This document shows, one piece after another, positions 9,351-18,660 of a DNA stretch of 32,156 nucleotides. The position numbers and the translations under genes were made by a program. Source of the DNA: Elusimicrobiaceae bacterium. GTDB lineage: Bacteria > Elusimicrobiota > Elusimicrobia > Elusimicrobiales > Elusimicrobiaceae. Numbering within the stretch: position 1 is the stretch's first letter; every line of letters begins with the position of its first letter. The stretch is taken from contig JAFXVA010000014.1 in NCBI GenBank assembly GCA_017534965.1, forward strand, positions 1 through 32,156, in the 5' to 3' direction. The notes under the pieces were generated by a model. The model made no database searches. It had not been told where the DNA came from and saw only the letters and a program-made list of their open reading frames with translations.

Positions 9351-10306
9351 CTTTTGTCGGTGATTATGCCCCTTATCATAAAGTTAAATTTGATAATAAA
9401 AGTTTTCTAGTGGGCAACTTAGAGTGTGCTTTTAGTGATATTAAAGCAAATTCTTGGAAAAGTTATACAAGTGTTTTGCCTTGTAAAAATATGGATTTTA
9501 TTAAAGAAATAAATTTTTCTGCTTTATCTTTGGCAAATAATCATACTTATGATGCCGGAAATTTTGAAGAATTTTATAAAAAACTTGAAACAGAATATCC
9601 TAATATTCAATTTTTTGGCACAATAGAAAAACCTTATGTTGTGATAGAAGAGGTAGCAATTATCGGTTGTCTTGAAAAAAACAGAAGCAGGGGGGAAAAT
9701 ATTTTCCCGGAAGAAGCTGTTTTATCTTTAATAAAAAAAATAAAAAGTAAATTTTCTAAAGTATATATATATCCGCATTGGGGTAAAGAGGGGGAATATA
9801 CCCATTATCCTTCCCCAAGGCAACAAAAACTAGCACATAAGTGGATTGATGCTGGGGCAAGCGGTGTTTTTGGTAGCCATAGCCACGTCTTTCAAGGTAA
9901 GGAGATTTACAAAAATAAACCTGTTTATTATTCTTTGGGTAATTTTTATTTTCCTCATCCGGAGTCAAAAATATACCCAAATACTAATGTAGGTTTAACG
10001 TTAGAAATAGGAAATGGTATTAAGGAAAAATTTATTGAATTCAATGAAAACAAAATAGAATATATTATTGGTAAAGAAAAAGATATTCTAATTAAAATAA
10101 GTGCACCGTTAAAAAATTGGGGCTATTTTAGTTGGGCTAAATATATAGGGAAAATATACTTGAATAAAAATACTGCCTCTTGGCATATCCGTTTAAAAAA
10201 TAATTTTTTAAAAACTTTACCGTTGTTTTGTTTGTGGCAAATAATGCCAAAAACTTTATTATTTAGGATAGCAAGTTTATTTTCTGTTGAGGATAAAAAA
10301 TGCTAA
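9344..10306 (+). CDS. CapA/PgsA-like metallophosphatase-fold protein
   Basis: It belongs to the poly-gamma-glutamate capsule CapA family (calcineurin-like fold). Visible motifs are VGDYAPY at the N-terminus, GNLECAF, SLANNHTYDAG near 62-72, HWGKEGEY near 145, GSHSHVFQ near 178 and YYSLGNFYF near 196. The Asp, His and Asn residues could bind two metals. At 320 aa it is a short member and has no signal peptide or anchor, so it seems cytoplasmic, unlike the classic membrane CapA. It overlaps the GT4 gene before it by 7 bases and the ligase gene after it by 7 bases, so it belongs to the glycan pathway. Its reaction is unknown; no CapB/CapC partners are seen, so poly-glutamate synthesis is unlikely. 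Confidence 0.75.
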   Translation: MLTFVGDYAPYHKVKFDNKSFLVGNLECAFSDIKANSWKSYTSVLPCKNMDFIKEINFSALSLANNHTYDAGNFEEFYKKLETEYPNIQFFGTIEKPYVVIEEVAIIGCLEKNRSRGENIFPEEAVLSLIKKIKSKFSKVYIYPHWGKEGEYTHYPSPRQQKLAHKWIDAGASGVFGSHSHVFQGKEIYKNKPVYYSLGNFYFPHPESKIYPNTNVGLTLEIGNGIKEKFIEFNENKIEYIIGKEKDILIKISAPLKNWGYFSWAKYIGKIYLNKNTASWHIRLKNNFLKTLPLFCLWQIMPKTLLFRIASLFSVEDKKC

Positions 10307-11592
10307 AAACACTTAAAAATTTTGTTGAAAATATACCTTATCCTATCGGCAAACAACTAGCGAAAGTACCGTTTTCTTTACGCCTTGGCAATATGTATAC
10401 AAAGGAAAAGCAACTTATAAAAATTTTAAAAGATATTAATGCACAAGATGATTATATTTTGCAAGGACTTAATAAAATTTTTCAATTTGCTAAAAATAAT
10501 TTTGCTTGCTATCATAATTTATACAAACAAGCAGGGGTTTTAGATTTAGAGATAAAAACCTTTGAAGATTTTAAAAAATTACCGATAACAGATAAAGAAT
10601 TTTTTAGAAAAAATATCAGAGAATTTAATGGTTCTTATAAATTAAATACCGGTGGTACTACGGGTGAGCCGTTTATGTTTTTTATGGATAAGTTTTGCTG
10701 GGCTAGGGAATGGGCTGCTATGCACACAATTTGGGAAACTTTAGGATATAATTATCACGATTTAAAACTTACTTTAAGAGGCAAAAATATCGGAAATAAA
10801 AATTATGTGTATAATCCCGTCCATAATGAATTTATTCTTAATACTTATAAGCCTTTTAAAGAAATAAAAACATCTTTAATTTCTTTATTTAATAAATATC
10901 CTATTAAGTTTTTACATGGATACCCCTCAACTATTTACAACCTTATTTGCGAAATGGAAGAAAGTTTATCAGAAGCTCAAATAAAGCAAATTTTGTCAAA
11001 TATTAAGGGATTATTTTTATCTTCCGAGTTCCCTCTTCCTTATATGGTAGATAAATTTAAAAAATATAATTTAAATTTTGTTTCCTGGTATGGTCATAGC
11101 GAAATGTGCATATTAGCATATAATGAGGGCGAATTTACAAACACTTATAAACCATTTGCAAGTTATGGCTATGCAGAGATAGAAGAAGGTAATTTGCTTG
11201 GTACTTCTTACCGTAATTTTTCTATGCCTTTAATCAGATATAATACAGGCGATAAAGTTAATGTGATAGAAAAATCAAATAGTGGTAGATGCCTTGCTTT
11301 TGCTGTAAAAGAAGGTAGAACGGCTGATTTTGTAATAGATAAAGAAGGTGAAAATATTTCTTTAACTTCTTTGATTTTCGGTCGTCATCATAAAATTTTT
11401 GATTATGCTAAATTCGTGCAAGTAAAGCAAGAGGAAAAAGGTAAAATAACTATATATATTGTTGCAAACACTGCTTTGCCATCAGATTTAAGCAGTTTAT
11501 TTGATATGACAAATATTAATATGAAAGTAGATTTTAAAATTATTGAAAAACCTATCTTAACAAAAGCGGGTAAATTCCGCTTAAAAATTTAA
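10300..11592 (+). CDS. Phenylacetate-CoA ligase (PaaK/CapK)-like adenylate-forming enzyme
   Basis: This is an ANL-superfamily enzyme expected to activate a carboxylic acid as acyl-AMP and possibly pass it to CoA or an amine. The P-loop-like motif TGGTTGEP begins at residue 117. YGHSE near 263 and the later PLIRYNTGD motif match PaaK/CapK proteins. A conserved Lys-rich C-terminus, TKAGKFRLKI, resembles the lid with its catalytic Lys. It is 430 aa with no membrane segment. CapK-type proteins are frequent in capsule loci with unassigned substrates; acylation or amidation of a sugar or uronic acid is an inference. It overlaps the previous gene and is followed after 9 bp, with AAGGAG, by the oxidoreductase. 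Confidence 0.8.
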   Translation: MLKTLKNFVENIPYPIGKQLAKVPFSLRLGNMYTKEKQLIKILKDINAQDDYILQGLNKIFQFAKNNFACYHNLYKQAGVLDLEIKTFEDFKKLPITDKEFFRKNIREFNGSYKLNTGGTTGEPFMFFMDKFCWAREWAAMHTIWETLGYNYHDLKLTLRGKNIGNKNYVYNPVHNEFILNTYKPFKEIKTSLISLFNKYPIKFLHGYPSTIYNLICEMEESLSEAQIKQILSNIKGLFLSSEFPLPYMVDKFKKYNLNFVSWYGHSEMCILAYNEGEFTNTYKPFASYGYAEIEEGNLLGTSYRNFSMPLIRYNTGDKVNVIEKSNSGRCLAFAVKEGRTADFVIDKEGENISLTSLIFGRHHKIFDYAKFVQVKQEEKGKITIYIVANTALPSDLSSLFDMTNINMKVDFKIIEKPILTKAGKFRLKI

Positions 11593-11601
11593 GGAGAATT
11601 T

Positions 11602-13725
11602 ATGAAACAAATTATTCAGGATTTAAAAAATGGGGCAACAATTTTGGAAGAAGTGCCTATGCCACAAGTAAAGGCGGGTTATGTTTTAATTCAAACGACT
11701 AGAACCTTAGTTTCCCTTGGCACAGAGCGTATGCTTGTGGAGTTTGGCAAAGCAAATTTAATAGATAAAGCCCGCCAACAACCCGATAAAGTTAAACAAG
11801 TTTTGGATAAAATGCATACCGATGGCATTATGCCCACCTTAGAAGCAGTTTTTAATAAATTAAACCAGCCCTTGCCACTTGGTTATTGTAATGTGGGCAA
11901 AGTTATTGCTGTCGGACAAGGGGTAACAGAATTTAAAATTGGCGATAGAGTTGCCTCAAACGGAAATCATGCGGAATTTGTTTGTGTGCCTAAAAATTTA
12001 GTTGCCAAAATACCTGATAATGTTAGTGATGATGAGGCAACTTTTACTGTAATATCTTCTATTGCTTTGCAAGGCATACGCAATTTAAAACCGCAATTTG
12101 GGGAAAGTATTGTCGTTATCGGTCTTGGTCTTATAGGTTTAATTACCGCGCAACTTTTAAAAGCAAACGGTTGCCAAGTTATCGGTATTGATTATCAGCA
12201 AAGTAAAGTTGATTTAGCTAAAACCTTCGGTATTACGGCAATAAATCCGGCAAAAGACGGAAACGCTATTGAGTATGTAAAAAATCTAACAAAAGGTATT
12301 GGGGCAGATGGCGTTTTAATAACTGCTTCTACTAAAAGTGATGAAGTTATTCACGAATCTTGCGAAATGTGCCGCAAACGCGGTCGTATAATTTTGGTGG
12401 GTGTAATCGGTTTAAATATGAGGAGGGATGATTTCTATAAAAAGGAACTTACATTCCAAGTTTCCTGTTCTTACGGAGCCGGTAGATATGATGAAGAATA
12501 TGAAAACAAAGGCCATGATTACCCTCTTGCCTATGCCAGATGGACGGAAAAACGCAATTTTGAAGCAATTTTAGCGGCAATATCAAGCGGTAGTCTGCAA
12601 GTAAAACCCTTGATTTCACAAATTGTGGAACTTAAAGATTATTTACAAATTTACGGCGATATGCGTGGGGGCAGTATCGCTTCCATAATTAAATTCGCCG
12701 AAAAACCTTCACAATCAAAAACTATCTCGCTTGAAGAAGGCAAAACTTTTGCCAAAGGCAAAAATAAAATTGCCTTAATCGGTGCGGGTAATTTTGCCAG
12801 CTCCACTATTGTGCCTTGCCTTAAAAAATGTGGCGCAAAAATTAAATATATTTCAAGCGCACAAGGGTTAAGTGCAAAAATTCTTGCTAAAAAAGCAGGC
12901 GCTCAGTTTGCAACAAGCGATAATAAACAAATTTATGAAGATAAGGAAGTTGGCCTTATTATCGTCGGCACGCGCCATAATTTGCACGCAAAATTTATTT
13001 TAGAAGCACTAAAAAATAATAAAAGTGTATTTGTGGAAAAACCGCTTTGTTTAAACAAACAAGAACTTGCCGAAATTGAAGAAGCGTATAAAAAATCTTC
13101 AAAAGATTTGACAATAAATGTCGGCTTTAACCGCCGTTTTGCCCCTCTTGCAATTAAGATGAAGCAACTTTCCGGCAAAGGGCCTAAAAATATTATTGCC
13201 ACAATGAACGCCGGTTTTATTGCCCCTGAAGTTTGGGTGCAGGATTTACAAATTGGCGGTGGTCGTATTATTGGCGAGGCCTGCCATTTTATTGATTTAT
13301 GCTCTTTTATCGCAGATAGTAAAGTAGTGGAAGTTTGCATGAATGCTCTAGGGCCTAATCCGGCGGAAAATACAGATAATGCAAGCATTTTGCTTAAATA
13401 TGAAAATGGCTCAAATGCCGTTATAAATTATTTTGCCAATGGCTCAAAAAGTTATGCCAAAGAAAGAGTGGAAGTTTTTGCACAAAATTCCGTTTTAATT
13501 TTAGATAATTGGCGCAAATTAAAAGGTTACGGCGTTAAAGGTTTTACTTCCGAAAGTTCCGCTTTAGATAAAGGCCATAAGGCCGAATTTGCTTTGTTAA
13601 ACAAAAATTTGCAAGAAGGCAAAGAACCTTTAATACCTTTTGAAAGTATCAAAAATACAACGCTTGCTTCTTTTGCGTGTATAGAAAGTTTAAAACAAAA
13701 TAAATGGATTAAGGTGGAAGATTGA
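11602..13725 (+). CDS. Two-domain oxidoreductase: MDR (alcohol dehydrogenase-like) + Gfo/Idh/MocA
   Basis: This 707-aa cytoplasmic fusion has an N-terminal medium-chain dehydrogenase/reductase domain (about 1-365) with the nucleotide motif GLGLIGLITAQ near 178. The C-terminal Gfo/Idh/MocA domain (about 385-707) has GAGNF from residue 394, EKP at 479-481 and GGGRIIGEACHFID near 552. In the MDR half the usual zinc positions are changed: VSLGTE where Cys-Gly is expected, and GYC in place of GHE. It is therefore probably a non-zinc member. Such two-domain proteins recur in polysaccharide clusters next to a heparinase-like gene, exactly as here (4-base TTGA overlap). The pair presumably modifies a sugar nucleotide or lipid-linked sugar; the substrate is unknown. 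Confidence 0.85.
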   Translation: MKQIIQDLKNGATILEEVPMPQVKAGYVLIQTTRTLVSLGTERMLVEFGKANLIDKARQQPDKVKQVLDKMHTDGIMPTLEAVFNKLNQPLPLGYCNVGKVIAVGQGVTEFKIGDRVASNGNHAEFVCVPKNLVAKIPDNVSDDEATFTVISSIALQGIRNLKPQFGESIVVIGLGLIGLITAQLLKANGCQVIGIDYQQSKVDLAKTFGITAINPAKDGNAIEYVKNLTKGIGADGVLITASTKSDEVIHESCEMCRKRGRIILVGVIGLNMRRDDFYKKELTFQVSCSYGAGRYDEEYENKGHDYPLAYARWTEKRNFEAILAAISSGSLQVKPLISQIVELKDYLQIYGDMRGGSIASIIKFAEKPSQSKTISLEEGKTFAKGKNKIALIGAGNFASSTIVPCLKKCGAKIKYISSAQGLSAKILAKKAGAQFATSDNKQIYEDKEVGLIIVGTRHNLHAKFILEALKNNKSVFVEKPLCLNKQELAEIEEAYKKSSKDLTINVGFNRRFAPLAIKMKQLSGKGPKNIIATMNAGFIAPEVWVQDLQIGGGRIIGEACHFIDLCSFIADSKVVEVCMNALGPNPAENTDNASILLKYENGSNAVINYFANGSKSYAKERVEVFAQNSVLILDNWRKLKGYGVKGFTSESSALDKGHKAEFALLNKNLQEGKEPLIPFESIKNTTLASFACIESLKQNKWIKVED

Positions 13726-15314
13726 ATAAGTTTTTAAAATATTTTAACACATTAAAGTTTTTGCGTTTTGAACAATTTTACTATAGGGCTATCTTTAAAT
13801 TTTATAAACCCAAAATTGTTTTAAATGCAGGACCTTTACTTGATAAAAAATGTAAAAATGAAACTGCTTTTCCAATAAAAAACACTTCTCTTTTAGATAG
13901 CGCTAACGGGCGTTTTTGTTTTTTAAAAGAAGAGCATATAATTTCCAAAAAACAGGATTGGAATAATCATAAAATAAATAAACTTTGGCTTTATAATCTT
14001 CATTATTTTGATTTTTTGCAGCAAGAAAATTTACCTGCTAAAGACGGCGAATATTGGATAAATAAGTGGATAGAAGAAAATCCTTTTCCTATCGGCAACG
14101 GGTGGGAGCCATACCCAATATCGCTAAGAACAGTTAACTGGATTAAATGGTTTTTGCGCGGGAATAATTTAACTGCCAAACAACAAGAAAGTTTATTTAT
14201 TCAAGTGCGTTATTTAAGAAAGCGCCTAGAATATCACTTGTTTGCAAATCACTTGCTCGCAAATGCAAAAGCGCTTGTTTTTGCCGGTATGTTTTTTGAC
14301 GGCGCAGAAGCAAAAGAATGGCTTAAAAAAGGCCTGTTAATTTATAAAAGAGAATTGCCCGAGCAAATACTTAAAGACGGCGGACATTTTGAACTTTCTA
14401 CAATGTATCATAATATTATTTTAGAAGATTTACTTGATTTAAAAAATCTAGCTGTTCCCATAGAAAATCTTGATAAGTATATTTCTAAAATGTTGTTTTG
14501 GCTTTCCGCTATGATAAAAAAGGATAAGGAAATTTCTTTTTTCAACGATGCAGCACAAAATGTTGCTTTAACTCCTAAACAACTTTTTGATTATGCAGGC
14601 AAACTTAATATTAAATATGAAAAAGCGGAAACTTCCTGTAATCTTAAATATTCGGGTTATGCCCGTTTAGCAAATAATAATTGGCTTTGTTTGTGCGACG
14701 GGGCGGAAATCGGCCCGAGCTATCAAACAGGGCACTCCCATGCTGATACTTTAACTTTTGAACTTTGGTATAAAGATACAAAATTAATTACAAACAGCGG
14801 AACTAAAGAATATATCTGGGGAAAAGTGCGGGAATATCAAAGAAGCACAAAAGCCCATAATACAATAGTTATAAACAGCAAAAATTCATCTGAAGTTTGG
14901 CATTCTCACAGAACGGCAAACAGAGCGCATATTATAAATAGAGTATTCAAAGATAATATGTTTAGCGCCGAACATAACGGATATAAAAATATTACTTGCA
15001 AAAGAACTTGGCAGCTTGAAGAAAATAAAGTGATAATAGAAGATATAATAAAAAGTAAAAAAGACTTTTCGGCAGAGATATTTTTTCATTTCGTTCCCGA
15101 TATAAAAATAAAAATTATTTCTAAACAGGAAGCCGAAATTATTCAAAATAAAGATAAGTTCTTGATATCTTTTAATACAGAAGATTTTAATTTACTATTA
15201 AAAAATTTACCTATTAGTAATAATTTCGGGGAAGAACTTTTATCTCCCTGTTTAATATTAAAAACACAAGGCAAAAAAGAAAAAACTATTATTACAGAGA
15301 TAAAAAAATTATGA
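13722..15314 (+). CDS. Heparinase II/III-like (alginate lyase superfamily) protein
   Basis: It has an (alpha/alpha)-toroid N-terminal region and a heparinase II/III-type beta-sandwich. Signature GHSHAD is at 337-342, followed by LTFELW and NSGTKEY, the usual catalytic/metal-site neighbourhood. It is 530 aa. There is no signal peptide, so it should act in the cytoplasm, which is odd for a degradative lyase and suggests a biosynthetic role on uronic acid or its lipid-linked form. The start is TTG at 13722 inside the previous stop, with AAGGTGG upstream; no ATG occurs for roughly the first 200 codons, so the TTG is well supported. It overlaps the next gene by ATGA. Confidence 0.85.
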   Translation: MNKFLKYFNTLKFLRFEQFYYRAIFKFYKPKIVLNAGPLLDKKCKNETAFPIKNTSLLDSANGRFCFLKEEHIISKKQDWNNHKINKLWLYNLHYFDFLQQENLPAKDGEYWINKWIEENPFPIGNGWEPYPISLRTVNWIKWFLRGNNLTAKQQESLFIQVRYLRKRLEYHLFANHLLANAKALVFAGMFFDGAEAKEWLKKGLLIYKRELPEQILKDGGHFELSTMYHNIILEDLLDLKNLAVPIENLDKYISKMLFWLSAMIKKDKEISFFNDAAQNVALTPKQLFDYAGKLNIKYEKAETSCNLKYSGYARLANNNWLCLCDGAEIGPSYQTGHSHADTLTFELWYKDTKLITNSGTKEYIWGKVREYQRSTKAHNTIVINSKNSSEVWHSHRTANRAHIINRVFKDNMFSAEHNGYKNITCKRTWQLEENKVIIEDIIKSKKDFSAEIFFHFVPDIKIKIISKQEAEIIQNKDKFLISFNTEDFNLLLKNLPISNNFGEELLSPCLILKTQGKKEKTIITEIKKL

Positions 15315-16537
15315 ATATATTATTTTTAAGTCATTATTATTTTCCAGAAGGTAACGCCGCTGCAACAAGAGTTAGTGCTCTTGCAGGTAGATGGGTTAAA
15401 ATGGGTCATAAAGTAACAGTCGTTACTTGCGCGCCTAATGTGCCAAACGGCAAAGTTTATAGCGGTTACAAAAATAAATATACACTAGAAGATATTGAAG
15501 GGGTAAAAGTTATCCGTATTAAAACTTTTATTGCCGCAAATAAAGGCGCTTTTAAAAGAATTTTAAATTTCCTTTCTTATATGTTTAGTGCTTTTGGAAC
15601 CTGCCTTTTTATGAAAAAGCCGGATATTATAATTGCTACAAGTCCGCAATTTTTTTGCGGCTTTTGCGGGACTTTACTTAAATGGTTTAGAGGTTTTCCT
15701 TTTGTTTTGGAAATCAGAGATATCTGGCCGGAATCCATTTCTGCCGTCGGTGCAAAAGTGCCGGGTATAGGGTTAAAGTTTATTTCTGTTTTAGAAAAAT
15801 TAATGTATAAAAGTGCTTTACATATAGTAACCGTTGGCGAGGGCTATAAACAAAAACTTACTAAAGAACGTGGCGTGCCGGAAAGTAAAATTTCAATTAT
15901 TATGAATGGCGTTGATAGCACTTTATATTATCCTGGCCCGAAAAATAAAGAACTGCTTAAACAATATAATTTAGAAGGCAAATTTATCTGCAGTTATATT
16001 GGGACAATCGGTATGGCTTGTGGCTTAAAAGTGGTTTTAGAAGCAGCAAAAAATTTAAAGACAAAAGGGAAAAATGATATAGTTTTCTTATTAATTGGCG
16101 GTGGGGCTACAAAGGAAGATCTTGAAAATCAAGCCAAGGCGGAACATCTTGATAATATTTTATTTCTTGGTCTGCAACCAAAAAATAAAATTGCTTCTTG
16201 GATAAATACTTCCGATATCACTTTAGCGCATTTAATTAAAACAGATCTATTTAGAACGGTTATGCCCTCAAAAATCTTTGAAAGTGCCGGTTGCGCTAAA
16301 CCAATTTTGCTTGGGGTTCAGGGCTTTGCCGAGAAATTTGTTAAAGATAACTCTTGTGGTCTTTGTTTTGAACCGGAAAATGCTCAAGATTTAGTTGAAA
16401 AACTTTTACAACTTTATGAAAATAAAGAGTTATGTAAAACTCTTGGTGAAAACGGACTAAAAAATATTGCTACAAAATATAATAGGGATTCTCAAGCTAA
16501 AAAATATATAGAGATTTTGAATGATTATGTTAAATAG
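15311..16537 (+). CDS. Glycosyltransferase family 4, WbuB-like
   Basis: This GT-B retaining transferase resembles WbuB, the family annotated as putative N-acetyl-L-fucosaminyltransferase. Evidence is the opening LFLSHYYFPEGNAAATRV, LEIRDIWPESI near 135, NGVDSTLYYPG near 198, and the donor-site segment MPSKIFESAGCAKPI near 318. It is 408 aa; hydrophobic stretches near 80-120 probably contact the membrane. It overlaps the heparinase-like gene by ATGA. WbuB-type proteins commonly follow wecB/wecC-type pathways, which fits. Donor specificity is not provable here, and no fucosamine synthesis genes are in the window. Confidence 0.85.
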   Translation: MNILFLSHYYFPEGNAAATRVSALAGRWVKMGHKVTVVTCAPNVPNGKVYSGYKNKYTLEDIEGVKVIRIKTFIAANKGAFKRILNFLSYMFSAFGTCLFMKKPDIIIATSPQFFCGFCGTLLKWFRGFPFVLEIRDIWPESISAVGAKVPGIGLKFISVLEKLMYKSALHIVTVGEGYKQKLTKERGVPESKISIIMNGVDSTLYYPGPKNKELLKQYNLEGKFICSYIGTIGMACGLKVVLEAAKNLKTKGKNDIVFLLIGGGATKEDLENQAKAEHLDNILFLGLQPKNKIASWINTSDITLAHLIKTDLFRTVMPSKIFESAGCAKPILLGVQGFAEKFVKDNSCGLCFEPENAQDLVEKLLQLYENKELCKTLGENGLKNIATKYNRDSQAKKYIEILNDYVK

Positions 16538-16582
16538 TGATAGATATATTACTTTGGTAGAGTGATTTTTAAAGGTGATTTT

Positions 16583-17806
16583 ATGAATTATAGAATTGTG
16601 AAAAACACTTCTATGTTATATTTACTGAATGTGGCAAAAATGATTTTTCCATTTTTGACATTTCCTTATTTAACACGTGTATTAAGCGTGGATGGCTATG
16701 CTTTGGTGATGTATGTGCGTGCATTAATGCAATATATGCAAATTTGGGTGGATTTTGGATTCATGCTATCAGCCACAAAACATATTGTAAATGCCGGGAA
16801 AAATATGGAAAAAATAGGGCACTTAGTTAGTGATACAATACTAGCCCGTTTGGTTTTAGCTTTTATTGGTGGTTTTATTTTAGTTTTTGCCGTTATATTT
16901 ATTCCCTTGTTGAGTCAGAATATACTTTATACGATCTTGTCTTTTATAAGTATAATTATCTCCTGTTTTTTTGTGGATTATTTGTTTCGTGGTTTAGAAG
17001 CCATGCATGAAATCACTATTCGTTATGTGGTATTACGTGGTTTAGCCACAGTTTTTACTTTTGTATTAGTCCATTCTGACGAAGATATTTTGTTAATTCC
17101 TTGTTTAGATATAATCTCGTTTTTAATTTGTATAGTATTGGTACGTTGGCAATTAAAAAAATATAAAATTAAATTATTTTGGCCCCGTATACGCACTACT
17201 TTATTTCATTTAAAAGATTCCTTTACATATTTTATTTCAAATATTGCGACTACGGCTTTTGGGGCATTAAATACTTTATTAATTGGTATTTTTTTACCGG
17301 TGGCAAGTGTTGCAATATGGACTGTTGCAATGCAAATAATATCAGCCATTCAGATGTTATTTACCCCAATTAATAATGGTATATATCCTGAAATGGTGCG
17401 TAATAAACGATGGGGACTAATTAAAAAAACTCTATTAATATTTATGCCTTTAGTTTTAATTGGTAGTTTATTATTATATTTCTTTGCACCTCTTGCTATT
17501 AGGATTGTAGCTGGGGGAAAATATATTGATGCAGATTATTTATTACAATTATTATTACCTGTTTTGCTTCTTAGTTTTCCGGCTATGCTTTTAGGCTGGC
17601 CTTCTTTAGGGGCAATAAATAAAGTAAAACAGACTTCTTTTACTACAATTATAGCAGCTCTAGTGCAGTGTGGTGGTATTGGAATATTAATTTTATGCGG
17701 TCAATTTACTTTGTGTGCCTTAGCTATTGTGCGTTGTATTAGTGAGGGGGTATTATTTGCTACTCGCGCTTGGCTGTGTTATAAATATAGGAAGTTATTT
17801 AATTAA
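16583..17806 (+). CDS. wzx: O-unit flippase (Wzx-like, polysaccharide biosynthesis/MATE-MVF superfamily)
   Basis: It should translocate undecaprenyl-linked repeat units across the inner membrane. The 407-aa protein is almost entirely hydrophobic helices, around twelve, and opens with VKNTSMLYLLNVAKMIFPF and FPYLTRVLSVDGYALV, the typical Wzx N-terminus (FPYLxRxLGxxxYG). The start is set at ATG 16583, with AAAGGTGA 7-12 bases upstream; a GTG seven codons earlier has no such site. It pairs functionally with the Wzy-like gene upstream, defining a Wzx/Wzy-dependent pathway. Base and codon use differ from wecB/wecC, consistent with mosaic assembly of the locus. Confidence 0.88.
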   Translation: MNYRIVKNTSMLYLLNVAKMIFPFLTFPYLTRVLSVDGYALVMYVRALMQYMQIWVDFGFMLSATKHIVNAGKNMEKIGHLVSDTILARLVLAFIGGFILVFAVIFIPLLSQNILYTILSFISIIISCFFVDYLFRGLEAMHEITIRYVVLRGLATVFTFVLVHSDEDILLIPCLDIISFLICIVLVRWQLKKYKIKLFWPRIRTTLFHLKDSFTYFISNIATTAFGALNTLLIGIFLPVASVAIWTVAMQIISAIQMLFTPINNGIYPEMVRNKRWGLIKKTLLIFMPLVLIGSLLLYFFAPLAIRIVAGGKYIDADYLLQLLLPVLLLSFPAMLLGWPSLGAINKVKQTSFTTIIAALVQCGGIGILILCGQFTLCALAIVRCISEGVLFATRAWLCYKYRKLFN

Positions 17807-17836
17807 ATGATATTTGCAGTATAGTTAGGAGAATAT

Positions 17837-18658
17837 ATGGATAAAAAAACTTTAAGGAAACTACAACTCGTGCAGTTAGAAATTGCTAAAGAAATAAAGC
17901 GCGTTTGTAAAGAATATAATATCCGTTAATTTTTAACTGCAGGGACTTTACTTGGGGCTGTGCGTCATAAAGGTTTTATCCCTTGGGATGATGATTTGGA
18001 TATCGGTATGTTACAGGAAGATTACGATAAATTTTGCCAAATTGCTCCTAATGCTTTATCAAAAGAATATAAACTTGTTACTTGGAAAACAGATTCTCTC
18101 TATGCTCTCCCCTTTGGTAAAGTTTATAAAAAAGGGACAATTTTTCAAGAAAGCAAAAGTTATCAAGATAATAAAAATGGTATTTATGTCGATATTATAG
18201 TTTATAATAATGCTCCTGTTAATTCTATAACACGATATTATTTAATTAACAAATTGAGAATCTTAGAAAGACTTATTTTGATGAAAAATCACTACCGGCC
18301 TTGGATGGAAAATGATAAAATTAATTGGAGAAAACGATTTATATATTTGCCAATTCAATTTCTTTCTTGTTTTTTTACACGTAAATATCTTGTTAATAGG
18401 CATATTTCTCTAACCATAAAACAAGCAAAGACAGGTTTTGTATATGGCCCGGCAAGTTTAAAAAAAGTGCCTATCTTTCAAAGGAAAAACTTAGAAAAAA
18501 CTTCAGAGTATCCTTTTGAAGATACTAAATTTGCCATATTTGATAAAGCGCAAGATTATTTGCAGGTTGTATATGGGGATTATATGCAATTACCGCCGGA
18601 AAAAGATAGGCAAAACAAACATCAAGTTGTCAAATTGGATTTTGGAAAAGAAAAATAA
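17837..18658 (+). pseudogene. licD-family phosphotransferase gene interrupted by a nonsense codon
   Basis: Translation from ATG 17837 (AGGAG upstream) gives an intact LicD-type N-terminus, then TAA at 17927-17929 (codon 31), then the same frame continues FLTAGTLLGAVRHKGFIPWDDDLDIGM to a stop at 18658. Apart from that codon the 273-codon frame is full length and carries the nucleotidyltransferase-fold motif GTLLGAVRH and the acidic DDDLDI. LicD proteins normally have an aromatic residue at this site, so a single T/C to A change in a Tyr codon explains the stop. Restart at GTG 17960 would lose GTLLGA and give a probably inactive 232-aa product. LicD enzymes transfer phosphocholine or similar phospho-groups from CDP-activated donors to glycans. 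It could be recent inactivation or a base error. Confidence 0.85.
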
Positions 18659-18660
18659 TT

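Noticed and set aside
9344-10306. Poly-gamma-glutamate capsule synthesis by the CapA-like protein
   Set aside because: No CapB, CapC or CapE genes are present, the protein is short and lacks a membrane anchor, and every neighbour is a glycan gene.
12933-13388. 151-codon minus-strand frame within the two-domain oxidoreductase gene
   Set aside because: It lies wholly opposite the conserved Gfo/Idh domain and shows no motif of its own.
17960-18658. Treating the 3' part of licD as a separate 232-aa gene from GTG 17960
   Set aside because: The same frame upstream encodes the family N-terminus and the GTLLGA motif; only one stop codon separates them, and GTG 17960 has no good ribosome-binding site.
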